The position numbers and the translations under genes were made by a program. Source: Eubacteriales bacterium (GTDB lineage Bacteria > Bacillota > Clostridia > Peptostreptococcales > Anaerovoracaceae). From it: DNA of 64,000 nt. The DNA lies in assembly GCA_028706405.1 (NCBI GenBank), contig JAQWBM010000002.1, positions 48,958 through 112,957 on the forward strand, given 5' to 3'. Below, one piece after another: positions 34,871-46,000 of this stretch (its first letter is position 1; each line of letters begins with the position of its first letter). The notes under the pieces are model-generated. The model did no database searches, was not told the origin of the DNA, and worked only from the letters and a program-made list of their open reading frames with translations.

Positions 34871-37633
34871 ATGGGATTAATGGAAAGAATTTTCGGGGAT
34901 TTAAATGTAAAAGAGGTAAAAAAGGTTGAAAAGATTGTAGATAAAGTAGAAGCCTTTGACAATAAGATGCAGGGACTGAGCGATGATAAGCTTAAGGCTA
35001 AAACTGCGGAATTCAAAGAAAGGCTTGCAGCCGGAGAAACACTTGATGACATTCTGCCGGAAGCATTTGCTGTATGCCGCGAAGCGTCCTGGAGGAGCCT
35101 GCAAATGAAACATTTCAGGGTTCAACTCATAGGCGGAGTCGTCTTACATCAAGGCCGTATTGCGGAAATGAAAACAGGAGAAGGAAAAACGCTTGTTGCA
35201 ACCTTGCCGGTGTATTTAAATGCGCTTGAGGGGAAGGGCGTTCATGTAGTTACCGTTAATGATTATCTGGCCAGGCGTGATATGGAATGGATGGGAAAGT
35301 TATATACTTTCCTGGGTCTTACGATAGGCTGTGTTGTTCACGGTATTACTAACGAAGAGAGAAAAGCAGCCTATCAGGCAGATATTACTTATGGAACAAA
35401 TAACGAATTCGGATTTGACTATCTTCGTGATAATATGGTGATCTACAAAGAGGAAATGACTCAGAGGGAATTAAATTTTGCAATTGTGGACGAAGTAGAC
35501 AGCATTCTGATAGATGAAGCGAGAACACCTTTGATCATTTCCGGACAAGGGGAAAAATCAACAAATTTATATAATATTGCCGACAAGTTTGTCAGTAAAT
35601 TCAAAATAGAAGAAGATTTCACAATGGATGAAAAGGACAAAACGGTATCCCTTACAGAAGATGGTGTTACAAAGTGTGAAGAATTCTTTAAAATCGAGAA
35701 CTTTTCGGACCCCGAAAACATGGAAATAAATCATCACGTGCAGCAAGCGCTGAAAGCCAGAAATCTGATGAAAAGTGATGTGGATTATATCGTTAAAGAC
35801 AATGAAGTCGTTATTGTTGATGAGTTTACCGGGCGCCTGATGTTTGGCCGAAGATACAGTGACGGGCTTCATCAGGCTATTGAAGCAAAAGAAAACATAC
35901 AGATAAGACAGGAATCTAAAACTCTTGCGACCATTACATTGCAGAATTATTTTAGAATGTATCAAAAGCTGGCTGGTATGACCGGAACGGCTCGAACTGA
36001 GGAACAGGAATTCAGAGATATTTATAACATGGATGTTGTTGAAATTCCTACCAACCGACCGATTATAAGAAGTGACATGCAAGATTGTATCTATGGAACA
36101 GAGGCAGCGAAGTTCAATGCTATTGCGAACCAGATTGAAGAATTGCATAAGACAGGCCAGCCGATCCTGGTGGGAACCATATCAATAGAACGTTCCGAGC
36201 GAATCAGCAACAATTTAAACCGACGAGGAATAAAACATAATGTACTTAATGCAAAACAGCATGAAAAGGAAGCAGAAATAGTCGCTGAGGCAGGAAGGCT
36301 CGGCGCTGTTACGATTGCCACTAATATGGCAGGCCGCGGTACGGATATTATTTTGGGAGGCAACCCTGATTTCGAAGCCAAACGGGAAATGAGAAGAAGA
36401 GGCTATGAAGAGGATGCCATTTCTTATGCATCCAGCTTTGTACCCGTAGAAGATCCAGAATTGATTGAAGCAAGAAAAATTTATAATGAGCTTCACAGTC
36501 AGTTTAAAAAGGAAAGAGCCGATGAGCAGAAGAAGGTCAAAGAAATTGGCGGGTTATGTATAATAGGTACTGAGAGGCATGAGTCGCGAAGAATAGACAA
36601 TCAGCTGCGCGGACGATCCGGACGTCAGGGAGACCCGGGCCGCACCCAATTTTTTATATCCCTTGAGGATGAATTGATGCGCCTCTTTGGAGGTGAAAAA
36701 ATCCAGGGGATTGTCGGCAAGCTTGGAATGAACGATGACGAGCCTATTGAAGCGGGAATGCTGACCAAATCTATTGAAAATGCTCAAAAACGAGTAGAAG
36801 GAAGAAATTTTTCAGTCAGAAAATATGTACTCCAATATGACGATGTCATGAATAAACAAAGGCAGATTATCTATGGTGAACGGAGAAGAGTTCTTTTTGG
36901 AGAGGACTTAAAGGGACACATCATGTCCATGGTAGAGGAGCTGGTAGATGAAAACCTGGATTTTACTACAGCTGCCTCGAAGTATGCTGAGGAATGGGAT
37001 CTGGAGAGTCTTGAGAATTCACTTTTAAAGATATGCAGCACATTCAAGGGTTTCAGCTATACGGAAGAGGATATTAAGCGTTTGAACAAAAATGCTCTGA
37101 AAGAAGATGTCATGGAAATTTTTGAAGAAGCTTATCGCGCGAAGGAAGAAGAGATAGGCTTAGATAGAATGCGTGAGCTGGAAAGAATGATACTGATCCG
37201 TGTTGTTGATAACAAATGGATGGATCATATAGACGCAATGGACCAATTGAGGCATGGTATAGGTCTCCGCGCTCTGGGTCAGCAGGACCCTGCCCGGGCA
37301 TATGCCAATGAAGGCTTTGAAATGTTTGATCTGATGATAAAAAATATCAAGGAGGATACTGTAAAATTCAGCTTCAATGTAACCATTCAAACGGATACCA
37401 AGAGAAAGCAGATATTGGGAACCGGTGAAGGAAGGAAGGATGAATTTGGAGGCGCCGCAAGCCCAAGAGAAAATGTGCATTCTGAAGGAGCGCCAAGTGC
37501 CGTCAAGGTACCTGAAAGGGAAAGAAAGCAAGAGACAGTAAGGAAAGGTGTTACTGTGGGGAGAAATGAGCCGTGTCCGTGCGGGAGCGGTAAGAAGTAT
37601 AAAAAATGCTGCGGGGCAAATGCTGCCGAATAG
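34871..37633 (+). CDS. secA: Protein translocase ATPase SecA
   Basis: SecA drives export of preproteins through SecYEG. The 920-residue protein has the DEAD-motor Walker A region [14 protein letters not shown], the [16 protein letters not shown] motif II, the [14 protein letters not shown] and [11 protein letters not shown] motifs of the second motor domain, and the C-terminal SEC-C zinc motif [17 protein letters not shown]. Everything expected is present. An AGAAGGGA site precedes the ATG. Confidence 0.98.
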   Translation: MGLMERIFGDLNVKEVKKVEKIVDKVEAFDNKMQGLSDDKLKAKTAEFKERLAAGETLDDILPEAFAVCREASWRSLQMKHFRVQLIGGVVLHQGRIAEMKTGEGKTLVATLPVYLNALEGKGVHVVTVNDYLARRDMEWMGKLYTFLGLTIGCVVHGITNEERKAAYQADITYGTNNEFGFDYLRDNMVIYKEEMTQRELNFAIVDEVDSILIDEARTPLIISGQGEKSTNLYNIADKFVSKFKIEEDFTMDEKDKTVSLTEDGVTKCEEFFKIENFSDPENMEINHHVQQALKARNLMKSDVDYIVKDNEVVIVDEFTGRLMFGRRYSDGLHQAIEAKENIQIRQESKTLATITLQNYFRMYQKLAGMTGTARTEEQEFRDIYNMDVVEIPTNRPIIRSDMQDCIYGTEAAKFNAIANQIEELHKTGQPILVGTISIERSERISNNLNRRGIKHNVLNAKQHEKEAEIVAEAGRLGAVTIATNMAGRGTDIILGGNPDFEAKREMRRRGYEEDAISYASSFVPVEDPELIEARKIYNELHSQFKKERADEQKKVKEIGGLCIIGTERHESRRIDNQLRGRSGRQGDPGRTQFFISLEDELMRLFGGEKIQGIVGKLGMNDDEPIEAGMLTKSIENAQKRVEGRNFSVRKYVLQYDDVMNKQRQIIYGERRRVLFGEDLKGHIMSMVEELVDENLDFTTAASKYAEEWDLESLENSLLKICSTFKGFSYTEEDIKRLNKNALKEDVMEIFEEAYRAKEEEIGLDRMRELERMILIRVVDNKWMDHIDAMDQLRHGIGLRALGQQDPARAYANEGFEMFDLMIKNIKEDTVKFSFNVTIQTDTKRKQILGTGEGRKDEFGGAASPRENVHSEGAPSAVKVPERERKQETVRKGVTVGRNEPCPCGSGKKYKKCCGANAAE

Positions 37634-37641
37634 AGGCTGAC

Positions 37642-37697
37642 GGGAGCGGTATGATGTAAAAAAAATTCCGTTCACGCTTTTGCATCATGCCGCTCCC
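37642..37697 (+). terminator. Probable terminator hairpin after secA
   Basis: GGGAGCGGTATGATG (37642-37656) pairs with CATCATGCCGCTCCC (37683-37697) with one G-T pair. It begins nine bases after the secA stop. Only a short CTT follows, so termination may be inefficient. Confidence 0.65.
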
Positions 37698-37868
37698 CTT
37701 AAAAGTACATCGGGACCGCAAATGGTAAATTTTTAGGTTCGGACGCTTTCCGGTGAGAAATACCCCGGCTTGCCGTTATCGATGGACAGATTCTGTTGCG
37801 GCGCCATTTGGGTGATTTTTTATACTTGGAAGAGTAGGAATAGATAAAAAAAATAAGGAGTTGATAAA

Positions 37869-38973
37869 ATGGTTGAACTTGACCAGATCAAGTATGAGCT
37901 GACCGACAGGGCGGCAAATCTAAAAGAATTGGGTGACTCTCTTTGACGTCTCAGGATTGACGGAAAGACTGAATGTAATAAATGCGACAGCGGAAGAAGC
38001 TGACTTTTGGGATGACCATGTAAAAGCACAGAAGCTGTTGAAAGAGAAAAAAAGCATCGAGATAAAGATCAATGAATATAAAGAGCTGGAAAAGGATTTT
38101 GAAGATATCAGTGTACTGATCGATCTTGCGCAGGAAGAGGAAGCGCTTTCTATGGTGCCTGAAATACAGAATGCCTATGATGACTATATTAACAAGTTCG
38201 ATGAGCTTCGGATAAAAACCCTTCTCAACGAGGAGTACGACGGCAATAATGCGATCATTTCCATTCATGCGGGCTCCGGCGGAACGGATGCGCAGGATTG
38301 GGCCGAGATGTTGCTTCGGATGTACACCAGATGGGCAGAGTCAAAAAAATACAAGGCAAAAATACTTGACTATCAGGATTCTGATGAGGGCGGTATTAAA
38401 AGCGCTACCCTGCTGATTGAAGGGGAAAATGCCTACGGATATCTCAAAAATGAAAAGGGAGTGCATCGCATAGTGAGGATATCACCATATGACTCCTCGG
38501 GCAGAAGACACACCTCCTTTGCGTCACTGGATGTTATTCCGGAGATGGATGAAAACATCAACATTGACATCTCACCGGATGATTTGAGGATCGACACCTT
38601 CCGCTCCAGCGGAGCAGGAGGGCAGCATGTAAATAAGACAGATTCAGCAATCAGGATCACACATATTCCGACCAACATCGTAGTATCCTGCCAAAACGAG
38701 AGATCGCAGCATCAAAATAAGGAAACTGCCATGAAGGTGCTTGCGGCAAAGCTGATGGAACTGGCTAAAGAGGAGCAAAAGGCAAATTTAGATGAATTAA
38801 AGGGAGATTACAGCCAGATCACATGGGGCAGTCAAATACGATCTTATGTATTCCACCCCTATACGCTGGTGAAAGATCACCGGACCAATGCAGAGAACGG
38901 TAATGTCTATGCAGTAATGGATGGGGATATTGACTACTTTATTAACGAAAAGCTTAAGATGAAAGAAGCGTAA
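37869..38973 (+). CDS. prfB: Peptide chain release factor 2, with programmed +1 frameshift
   Basis: RF2 reads UAA and UGA stops. The first frame runs from ATG 37869 (AAGGAG at 37855-37860) for 25 codons to CTT TGA at 37941-37946. Slipping +1 on CTT T reads GAC at 37945 and continues for 342 codons, giving 367 residues, the normal length. The shift site CTTTGAC is the standard autoregulatory one. The GGQ motif is present (SSGAGGQHVNKTDSA), as is the SPYDSSGRRHTSFASL segment. The stimulatory Shine-Dalgarno-like sequence is weak here: GGGTGA four bases before CTT instead of AGGGGG three bases before. Confidence 0.96.
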
Positions 38974-39025
38974 TCAAATAAAAAACAGAAGTATAATAAA
39001 GATATTAGTAAGGAGCCACTTTTCC

Positions 39026-41284
39026 ATGAACATTATTGAAAAATTAACACAGGAATTAAAATTAAAACCTTCTCAAGTCGAAAATACGGTGCAGCTGATT
39101 GATGACGGCAACACGATCCCTTTCATAGCACGATACAGGAAAGAGGTAACGGGAGCACTGGACGATGTGACGCTCAGAGAACTGGAAGAACGGTTGGCTT
39201 ATCTTCGCAATCTGGAACAGCGAAAAGAAGAAATCATTCGCTTGATTGAGGAACAGGGCAAGCTAACTGCGGAACTGAAGGAAGAGATACTGAAAGCGGA
39301 AGTGCTTCAGCGAGTTGAAGACCTTTACAAGCCATATAAACAAAAAAAATCCACGCGTGCATCAAAAGCAAAGGAAAAAGGACTGGAACCTTTGGCTTTG
39401 CTTTTTCACGCTCAGGAATTGGAAACCGGCACAATTCAAGAATTAGCCGAGCCATTTATTTCGCCGGAACATGGAGTTGAGGATATAGATCAGGCAATCA
39501 AGGGAGCTATGGATATAATAGCAGAAATGATTTCCGATGATCCTGAACTGACTGCAATCGTTAGAGAAAGAACACAAAGAGCCGGTCAAATCTCATCGGA
39601 AGCAGCAGAACCATCTGAAAGCACCATATATGACATGTATTACGAATTTTCGGAGGGAATCAGCAAAATTCCGGACCATAGAGTTCTTGCAATTAATAGA
39701 GGAGAAAAAGAAAAGAAGCTTAAGGTTAAAGTCATAGCGCCTGTGGAAGAAATCCTCAAGGATATGCACGATTTCGTCATAACGAATGAAAAGTCAATTT
39801 TTAAAGACCTTCTGATTGATGTAATGGAAGATTCATATAAGCGTCTGATGGCACCTTCCATTGAAAGGGACATGAGGAAGATGCTGACTGAACGTGCAGA
39901 AAAGGAAGCTGTCAAGGTATTTGCAAAGAATACGGAAAAGCTGCTGATGGCTTCGCCTGTTAAAAATGCAAGGGTAATAAGTATTGATCCGGGTTATCGA
40001 ACCGGCTGCAAGGTTGCGGTGCTAAATGAAACCGGCAAGCTCTTGGCATATACGACTATTTACCCAACCAAGCCAAAAGAAGATATAGCGGGGACGGAAA
40101 AGACATTACTGAAAATCATAGATAAATATCGTTCTAATGTGATCGTTATCGGCAATGGAACCGGCTCCAGAGAAACGGAAGCAGTCATTTCCAATTTCAT
40201 AAAGAAAAACAATCTGGATGTGAGCTATACAATAGTCAATGAAGCGGGCGCCTCTGTATATTCAGCTTCAAAGGTTGCCACGGAAGAATATCCCGACCTG
40301 GACGTGACCACAAGGGGAGCAATGTCAATCGGCAGAAGGCTTCAGGACCCGCTTGCAGAGCTTGTAAAAATTTCCCCAAAGCATATAGGCGTTGGACAGT
40401 ATCAGCATGATATTAATCAAGGACTTCTGGACGGTGCGCTGACCAATGTAGTTGAAGGCTGTGTAAACAGAGTAGGCGTCGACCTAAACACTGCATCCCC
40501 GTCACTGCTTTCATACATAGCAGGAATCAATGCCGGAATAGCGAAAAACATTGTGGCATATCGGGAGGAAAACGGCAGGTTCAAGGATAGAAAAGAGCTG
40601 AAAAAGGTTGCAAAGCTGGGTGAAAAGACCTTTAATCAATGCGCGGGATTTATGCGAATCAGTGAAGGTAATAATCCTCTGGACAGCACATCTGTACATC
40701 CGGAATCCTATCTGGCCGTAGAACGTATGCTTGAAAAGTTGGAAATCGACAAGAATGAAATAGGAAAGGATAGCGGGAAACAGATTGAAGAAAAGATTCA
40801 GAAGCTATATCCGGTTAAGAAAAAACGGGCAAAGACAAGCGGCAGCGGGCTGGCAGCATTGGCGGTGCTTCTAAACGATGAGACAACCGAAACGGTTAAT
40901 CTTAAGATAAGCATAGAAAAAATGGCGGATGACATCGGAATCGGCGTTATGACACTAACAGACATAATCGATGAAATAAAAAAGCCTGCCAGAGATCCTC
41001 GTGAGGATGCGCCGGCGGTAATATTCCGAAACGACATTCTTGATTTTGAAGACCTGAAAGTGGATATGGAACTGATGGGAACTGTAAGAAACGTGGTTGA
41101 CTTCGGGGCTTTTGTAGATATCGGTGTTAAAAATGACGGGTTAGTCCATATATCACAGATCAGCGATAAATATATCAAGCATCCGGGAGATGTGGTCAGC
41201 GTGGGGGATACAGTAAAGGTTAAAATCCTAAGTATAGATTATGACAAGCAAAAAATTGCCCTGACGATGAAGTTCGGCAGATAG
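39026..41284 (+). CDS. tex: Tex-family RNA-binding transcription accessory protein
   Basis: The 752-residue protein has the Tex order: an N-terminal helical part with TIPFIARYRKEVTGALDD, a YqgF-like nuclease-fold domain (ISIDPGYRTGCKVAVLNETG), helix-hairpin-helix repeats (LLSYIAGINAGIAKNIVAYREENG), and a C-terminal S1 domain (ELMGTVRNVVDFGAFVDIGVKNDGLVH). It binds nucleic acid and influences transcription or RNA turnover; the exact role differs by species. AAGGAG precedes the ATG. Confidence 0.95.
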   Translation: MNIIEKLTQELKLKPSQVENTVQLIDDGNTIPFIARYRKEVTGALDDVTLRELEERLAYLRNLEQRKEEIIRLIEEQGKLTAELKEEILKAEVLQRVEDLYKPYKQKKSTRASKAKEKGLEPLALLFHAQELETGTIQELAEPFISPEHGVEDIDQAIKGAMDIIAEMISDDPELTAIVRERTQRAGQISSEAAEPSESTIYDMYYEFSEGISKIPDHRVLAINRGEKEKKLKVKVIAPVEEILKDMHDFVITNEKSIFKDLLIDVMEDSYKRLMAPSIERDMRKMLTERAEKEAVKVFAKNTEKLLMASPVKNARVISIDPGYRTGCKVAVLNETGKLLAYTTIYPTKPKEDIAGTEKTLLKIIDKYRSNVIVIGNGTGSRETEAVISNFIKKNNLDVSYTIVNEAGASVYSASKVATEEYPDLDVTTRGAMSIGRRLQDPLAELVKISPKHIGVGQYQHDINQGLLDGALTNVVEGCVNRVGVDLNTASPSLLSYIAGINAGIAKNIVAYREENGRFKDRKELKKVAKLGEKTFNQCAGFMRISEGNNPLDSTSVHPESYLAVERMLEKLEIDKNEIGKDSGKQIEEKIQKLYPVKKKRAKTSGSGLAALAVLLNDETTETVNLKISIEKMADDIGIGVMTLTDIIDEIKKPARDPREDAPAVIFRNDILDFEDLKVDMELMGTVRNVVDFGAFVDIGVKNDGLVHISQISDKYIKHPGDVVSVGDTVKVKILSIDYDKQKIALTMKFGR

Positions 41285-41333
41285 TTTTTCGATATCATAT
41301 GTAAAAAGGAATATGAAAAGGAGAGAAAAACAA

Positions 41334-41990
41334 ATGGCAAAAATAAATACAGTAATGTTTGATTTTGATGGTACTATTGTGGATACACATAAAGTGATCC
41401 TTCAATCCTGGCAACACACTTTTCGGACGTTCGAGGGGAGGGAAAGACCAGAAGAAGAAATATATAGCACCTTTGGAGAACCGTTATATATAACGATGGA
41501 AAAGTTTCTGCCGAATATCCCTTTGGAGGAAGCAACTGCTGTATACAGAGACTACCATTATGAGAACCTTGCGGACTTGATCGATGTTTTTCCGGGTATG
41601 TTGGAGCTATTAAAAGATTTAAAGAACAGAAGCCATAAAGTGGGTCTGGTAACTTCACGCCTATTGTCTTCTACAAAAATCATAATGAATAAATATGGAA
41701 TGGAGCAATATTTTGATTCGATAGTTACCTTTGATGACTGCAGGAATTTTAAACCAGACCCTGAACCTGTAAATGTCGCATTGGAACGACTAAGATCAAG
41801 ACCGGAAGAATCCATTATGATAGGTGACAGCATGTTTGATATTCTTAGCGCAAAGAACGCAGGAGTAAAGTCTGCACTTGTAAGCTGGGCTCTTACCGTA
41901 AACGAAGAGGAAAAGTCCGGTAAAAATTCACCGGATTATATCATAAAACAGCCGGATGACTTGCTGGATATACTGGAAGGTAGAAAATAA
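41334..41990 (+). CDS. HAD-family phosphatase, PpaX-like
   Basis: A haloacid-dehalogenase hydrolase with the nucleophile motif FDFDGTIVDT, motif II LVTSR, motif III Lys near FKPDPEP and motif IV IMIGDSMFDILSAKNAG. The cap is a C1 helical bundle. Length and pattern resemble PpaX (inorganic pyrophosphatase linked to HPr-P) or phosphoglycolate phosphatase. I chose the ATG at 41334 because AAGGAGAG is eight bases before it; this gives 218 residues. The start of an upstream in-frame extension lacks a site. Confidence 0.85.
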   Translation: MAKINTVMFDFDGTIVDTHKVILQSWQHTFRTFEGRERPEEEIYSTFGEPLYITMEKFLPNIPLEEATAVYRDYHYENLADLIDVFPGMLELLKDLKNRSHKVGLVTSRLLSSTKIIMNKYGMEQYFDSIVTFDDCRNFKPDPEPVNVALERLRSRPEESIMIGDSMFDILSAKNAGVKSALVSWALTVNEEEKSGKNSPDYIIKQPDDLLDILEGRK

Positions 41991-42005
41991 ACGACTGATG
42001 TTAGG

Positions 42006-42746
42006 TTACTTATCAAAGATCATGACGATGTTGAAAGATACATCGTCTTTTGTATTGTTATAGCCCTGAAAGAAAAGACAGTTTTCCCTGACAGCCTTTC
42101 TCATTGTAAAGCGATCATCAGGACGCAGCTCAGATAAAAAGTTAATGTCCATTCTTTTTAATGAACTAAGCATTTTCTGCTCCTCATCAGTAAAGGTATC
42201 ATAGACAAATTCGCCGTATCGGCAATTATTTACATGACCGAGACAATCGATAAAGCTGGGCTGAACAATCTGATCAGAAACCAGTTCAAAAGACTCCTTC
42301 ATTTTAAAGTTGGGAGAAGATTCAATAAGGAAGAGCTCCGTAGGTTCATGCATGGGGAAAGGAACCTCTTTTTTTCGAAACACCGAACGCTTCTCAATAT
42401 CCAGCAAAACGGAATGTGTGGTCCCTTGGAACATTACATTTCCATGCGGATCCTTGAATAAAAGCTCACGCCGGTAGTAGGGTCCGCGATGCTGTGAATA
42501 CCAAGTGCTGCCATATAGGTTCATCCCTTTTTCTATCGGAGTTTCTACTTCGACCGTCATGGAAATAAGTGTCCACGCCAGACCATATTTCATGGTGGCG
42601 TCTACATTCAGATCCAGGTTAAACAGGTGACGCTCAGCCATCTGCTCAAAAAGGACCTGATAAGCATAAGGTTTCAATTGATTGTATTGGTTCAGATAAG
42701 ATACAGTGGACTGCAGTTCGTAAATCTGTTCTTTTTCAACTTTCAT
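42006..42746 (-). CDS. Acyl-ACP thioesterase
   Basis: A double-hotdog thioesterase of the plant-like FatA/FatB family found in Firmicutes, which releases fatty acids from acyl carrier protein. Typical features are the paired hotdogs, WTLISMTVEVETPIEKG in the first and FIDCLGHVNNCRYGEFVYDTF in the second, the latter containing the Asn/His/Cys-type active-site region. The start at 42746 is preceded by GAGGT six bases away on the minus strand, giving 246 residues. It converges on the HAD phosphatase gene with only 15 bases between. Confidence 0.85.
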   Translation of the reverse strand: MKVEKEQIYELQSTVSYLNQYNQLKPYAYQVLFEQMAERHLFNLDLNVDATMKYGLAWTLISMTVEVETPIEKGMNLYGSTWYSQHRGPYYRRELLFKDPHGNVMFQGTTHSVLLDIEKRSVFRKKEVPFPMHEPTELFLIESSPNFKMKESFELVSDQIVQPSFIDCLGHVNNCRYGEFVYDTFTDEEQKMLSSLKRMDINFLSELRPDDRFTMRKAVRENCLFFQGYNNTKDDVSFNIVMIFDK

Positions 42747-42943
42747 GTAATACCTCAATTTAGTCGGATCATCATATATTTAAATATTTGTGAAGCTTCC
42801 ATATAAAATATCATATTAATGATATCATAACAGGTCAAAATTTGAAAGTAATTTACATTGATGCTGTTTTTTATGCTGTCTGATTTATAACGAGTCAAAG
42901 AAAATTTCTACAGTCAAAATTTTTCTGCTTAAGCGTTACAAAA

Positions 42944-42952
42944 TGTTATAAT
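42944..42952 (+). promoter_or_regulatory. Extended -10 promoter before addB
   Basis: TGTTATAAT (42944-42952) is a consensus -10 with an upstream TG; the -35 region (TCTGCT at 42924-42929) is poor, as is usual with extended -10 promoters. It lies 85 bases before the addB start. Confidence 0.55.
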
Positions 42953-43037
42953 GATATCAGGATTAATTTTTTGGATCAAAATAGTGTTGCTGTCAGGCAG
43001 GAGAGTATTGAATTAAATTTTTGGTTAAGAGGAAGCT

Positions 43038-46000
43038 ATGCTGCATCTATTTTACGCGCGGGAAAATATTGATAAGGATAAATTTTTATACGAGAGAGTT
43101 GGTGAGGTACTGAATCAAGCCAGCGAAAATGAGCATCAAAAAATTCTGCTTCTGGTACCGGATCAATTCACCTTGCAGGCGGAAAGGAATGCATTTGACT
43201 ATCTGGGTACGGACGGGCTGATAGATTTTGAGGTGATGAGTCAATCCCGGCTTGGTTTTAAGGTTTTGTCAGAGACAGGAGGCACGAATCGGACAACCGT
43301 TGACAAATATGGAAGACATATGCTGCTTGCAAAGATACTGACAGAGGAAGACGATCACCTAGAGGTTTTTAGTGGGATGAATCAGAAATCATCCTTTATT
43401 GAGATGACCAATAATCTGATCTCCGAAATGAAACAGTTCAACACTTATCCGGAGGATCTTCGCAGGATATTAGACGAAACAGGGGAGAATCCCATACTAA
43501 ACAGAAAATTAAAGGATATACATAAAATATATGAAAAATATGAGGACCTTATTGCGGGGAAATATCTTGATACGGAGGATCACCTGAATCTCTTTACTGA
43601 AAAAATCAGACACTCCAGAGTTATTCAAAACGCAGTGATCTGGATCAGCGGATTTGATTATCTTACTCCAAAAACCTTGGATATCGTTGAACAGCTTATG
43701 CTGACGGCAAAAGACGTTAACATAATATTAACAGCTGATCATACATACGAATTGCAGAATGTGGGAAAACCGTCTGAGAGCAGGGATCATGACTTGTTTG
43801 ATCTGACCAGAAGCCTGATGAAAAAATTGAAATCTATCTCAGAAAGAAATGGTATCAAATATGAGGAAAAATATGTCGATAAAAGTTGCATTACATATAC
43901 TGCAAAAAGATCAGAAAAATGTGAATCTAAACATTGCGGAAAGTTGGAAGAAAAAGCGGAAGCTTTAGCTCATTTAGAACATGAAATTTTCGCTCAGCCT
44001 TATCGTCAGGGCACAGCCCGAAACGCGATAATGCTGTGTCAGGCGGCAAATTTTTATTCAGAAGCGGAAACGGCTGCCGCAAAAATAATCCAATTGATCA
44101 GAGATGAGGGGTTGCGTTACCGAGATATTCTCGTAGTTTGTAATGATATGGAAACGAGGGCTTCCATTATAAAAAGAGTATTTGCCGATTATGGCATTAC
44201 AGCGTTTCTGGATAAAAAACGAGATATCCTTCACCATCCATCTGTGGAATTCATTGCGTCGCTTCTGGATATTACGGCAAAGGGCTGGCGTTATGAAGAC
44301 ATTTTCAGGATGTTGAAAACAAACCTTACACCAATCAGTCCTGATGAATGCGAGGATTTAGAAAACTATGCCGTAAAATATCGGATCAAAGGAAACCGTT
44401 GGAAGAAGGATTTCACCTATGGTATAAAAGCTGAAGGGGAAGATGCTTTATTTAGGATAAATGAGATCAGAAAGCGTGTTTATGATTATCTTACCGTTTT
44501 TGAAAAGGAATTTAAGCAGGCTGAAAATGTCAGGGAAAAGACTGCCGCAATATATGATTTCTTGAAAGATAAAGCACAGCTGCCTGAGAGAATAGAAGAT
44601 CTGATTGAATATCTTGTCAAGGAAGGGCAATTGGAATATGCAGAGGAGGCGGCTCAGATTTGGGGCGTCATGATCGCAATTTTTGACCAGCTTGTGGAAT
44701 TGATAGGAGAAGAAAAGATATCGCCGGAAGAGTACGGAATCATACTGAAATCAGGTTTAGAAGCTGTGGAAATCGGTCTTTTGCCGCCTGCCGCAGATCA
44801 GATTCTTGTTGGCACCATGCAAAGAACCAGAACGGGGAAGATAAAGGCTTTGATTATAATCGGAGCGAATGACGGACTGCTTCCTACAGCTTCAGAGTCT
44901 GAAAGTCTGCTCAATGAGGATGAAAAAACTGCACTGTATAACAAAGGCATAGAAATCTGCAAGATCGATGATCTGCGTACCAAAGAGGAAAAGCTGGCAA
45001 TTTATAAAACTCTTTCTAAGCCGACCTTATGCCTTTGGATGAGCTATTCCACATCAGATCTCGAAGGCAGGGAAAGTAAGCAATCTATTTTGTTTGATAA
45101 AATCAGAAAGATTTTCCCGGACTTAAAGGTCTTGAAAGATATTTTGAATGCCGGAGATCCGCTGTTTCTAATTGAGACGCCCGGAAGCACATTGAAGCAT
45201 ATGACGGAAGCTTTTCGGAATGCCATGGACGGAAATCCCCTTGACGAGAAATGGGGGGCAGTATATAAATGGTACCTGAATAATCATTCGTCACAGCCCA
45301 TCAAAGCGGTAAAGGAAGGGCTTTTCTTTGATAATAAACAGGAAAAAATGAATAAAGACTTGGTTTGGAAGCTATACAAAAGAGACCCATCGCTCATGCT
45401 TTCGCTAAGCCCTTCCCGTCTGGAACGGTTCTCGCGATGTCCTTTTTCCCACTTTATCAATTACGGATTAAGACCGGACGAGAGAAGAATTTTTGAAATT
45501 GGCGGCAGAGAGATAGGAGATGTCTATCATCAATGTTTCATGAAACTATCCGAAGCATTGTCTATACCCGGAATGGAAATTACAGATCCGGAGTCCCCAT
45601 GGATGAAAATTACCAAAGAACAATGCCAGCAGATGATAGATGACTTTATAGAGGAAGCAGCCATGGAGTACAGAGACGGAGTGCTAATACAGGGTGAAGA
45701 GGAATTATACAGGGGACAGCGTATGAAAAAAGTAAGCGGTGAGGCTGCATGGGCTTTAATAGAGCATGTTAAGAGCGGACAGATCCAGAATATTTTCTTT
45801 GAAAGCGAATTTGGAAAAGCATCCGGGAAACAGTTTCCGCCAATAGAGGTCAAGCTTGGAGAACAGACGGTATATATAGAAGGAAAGATTGACAGAGTAG
45901 ATGTTCTTAAAGACATAAAAGATCCGGACAGTCGTTATATCAAGATTATTGACTATAAGTCGGGGAAAGAAAAGTTTGATACAGATGAGGCAAAGTGCGG

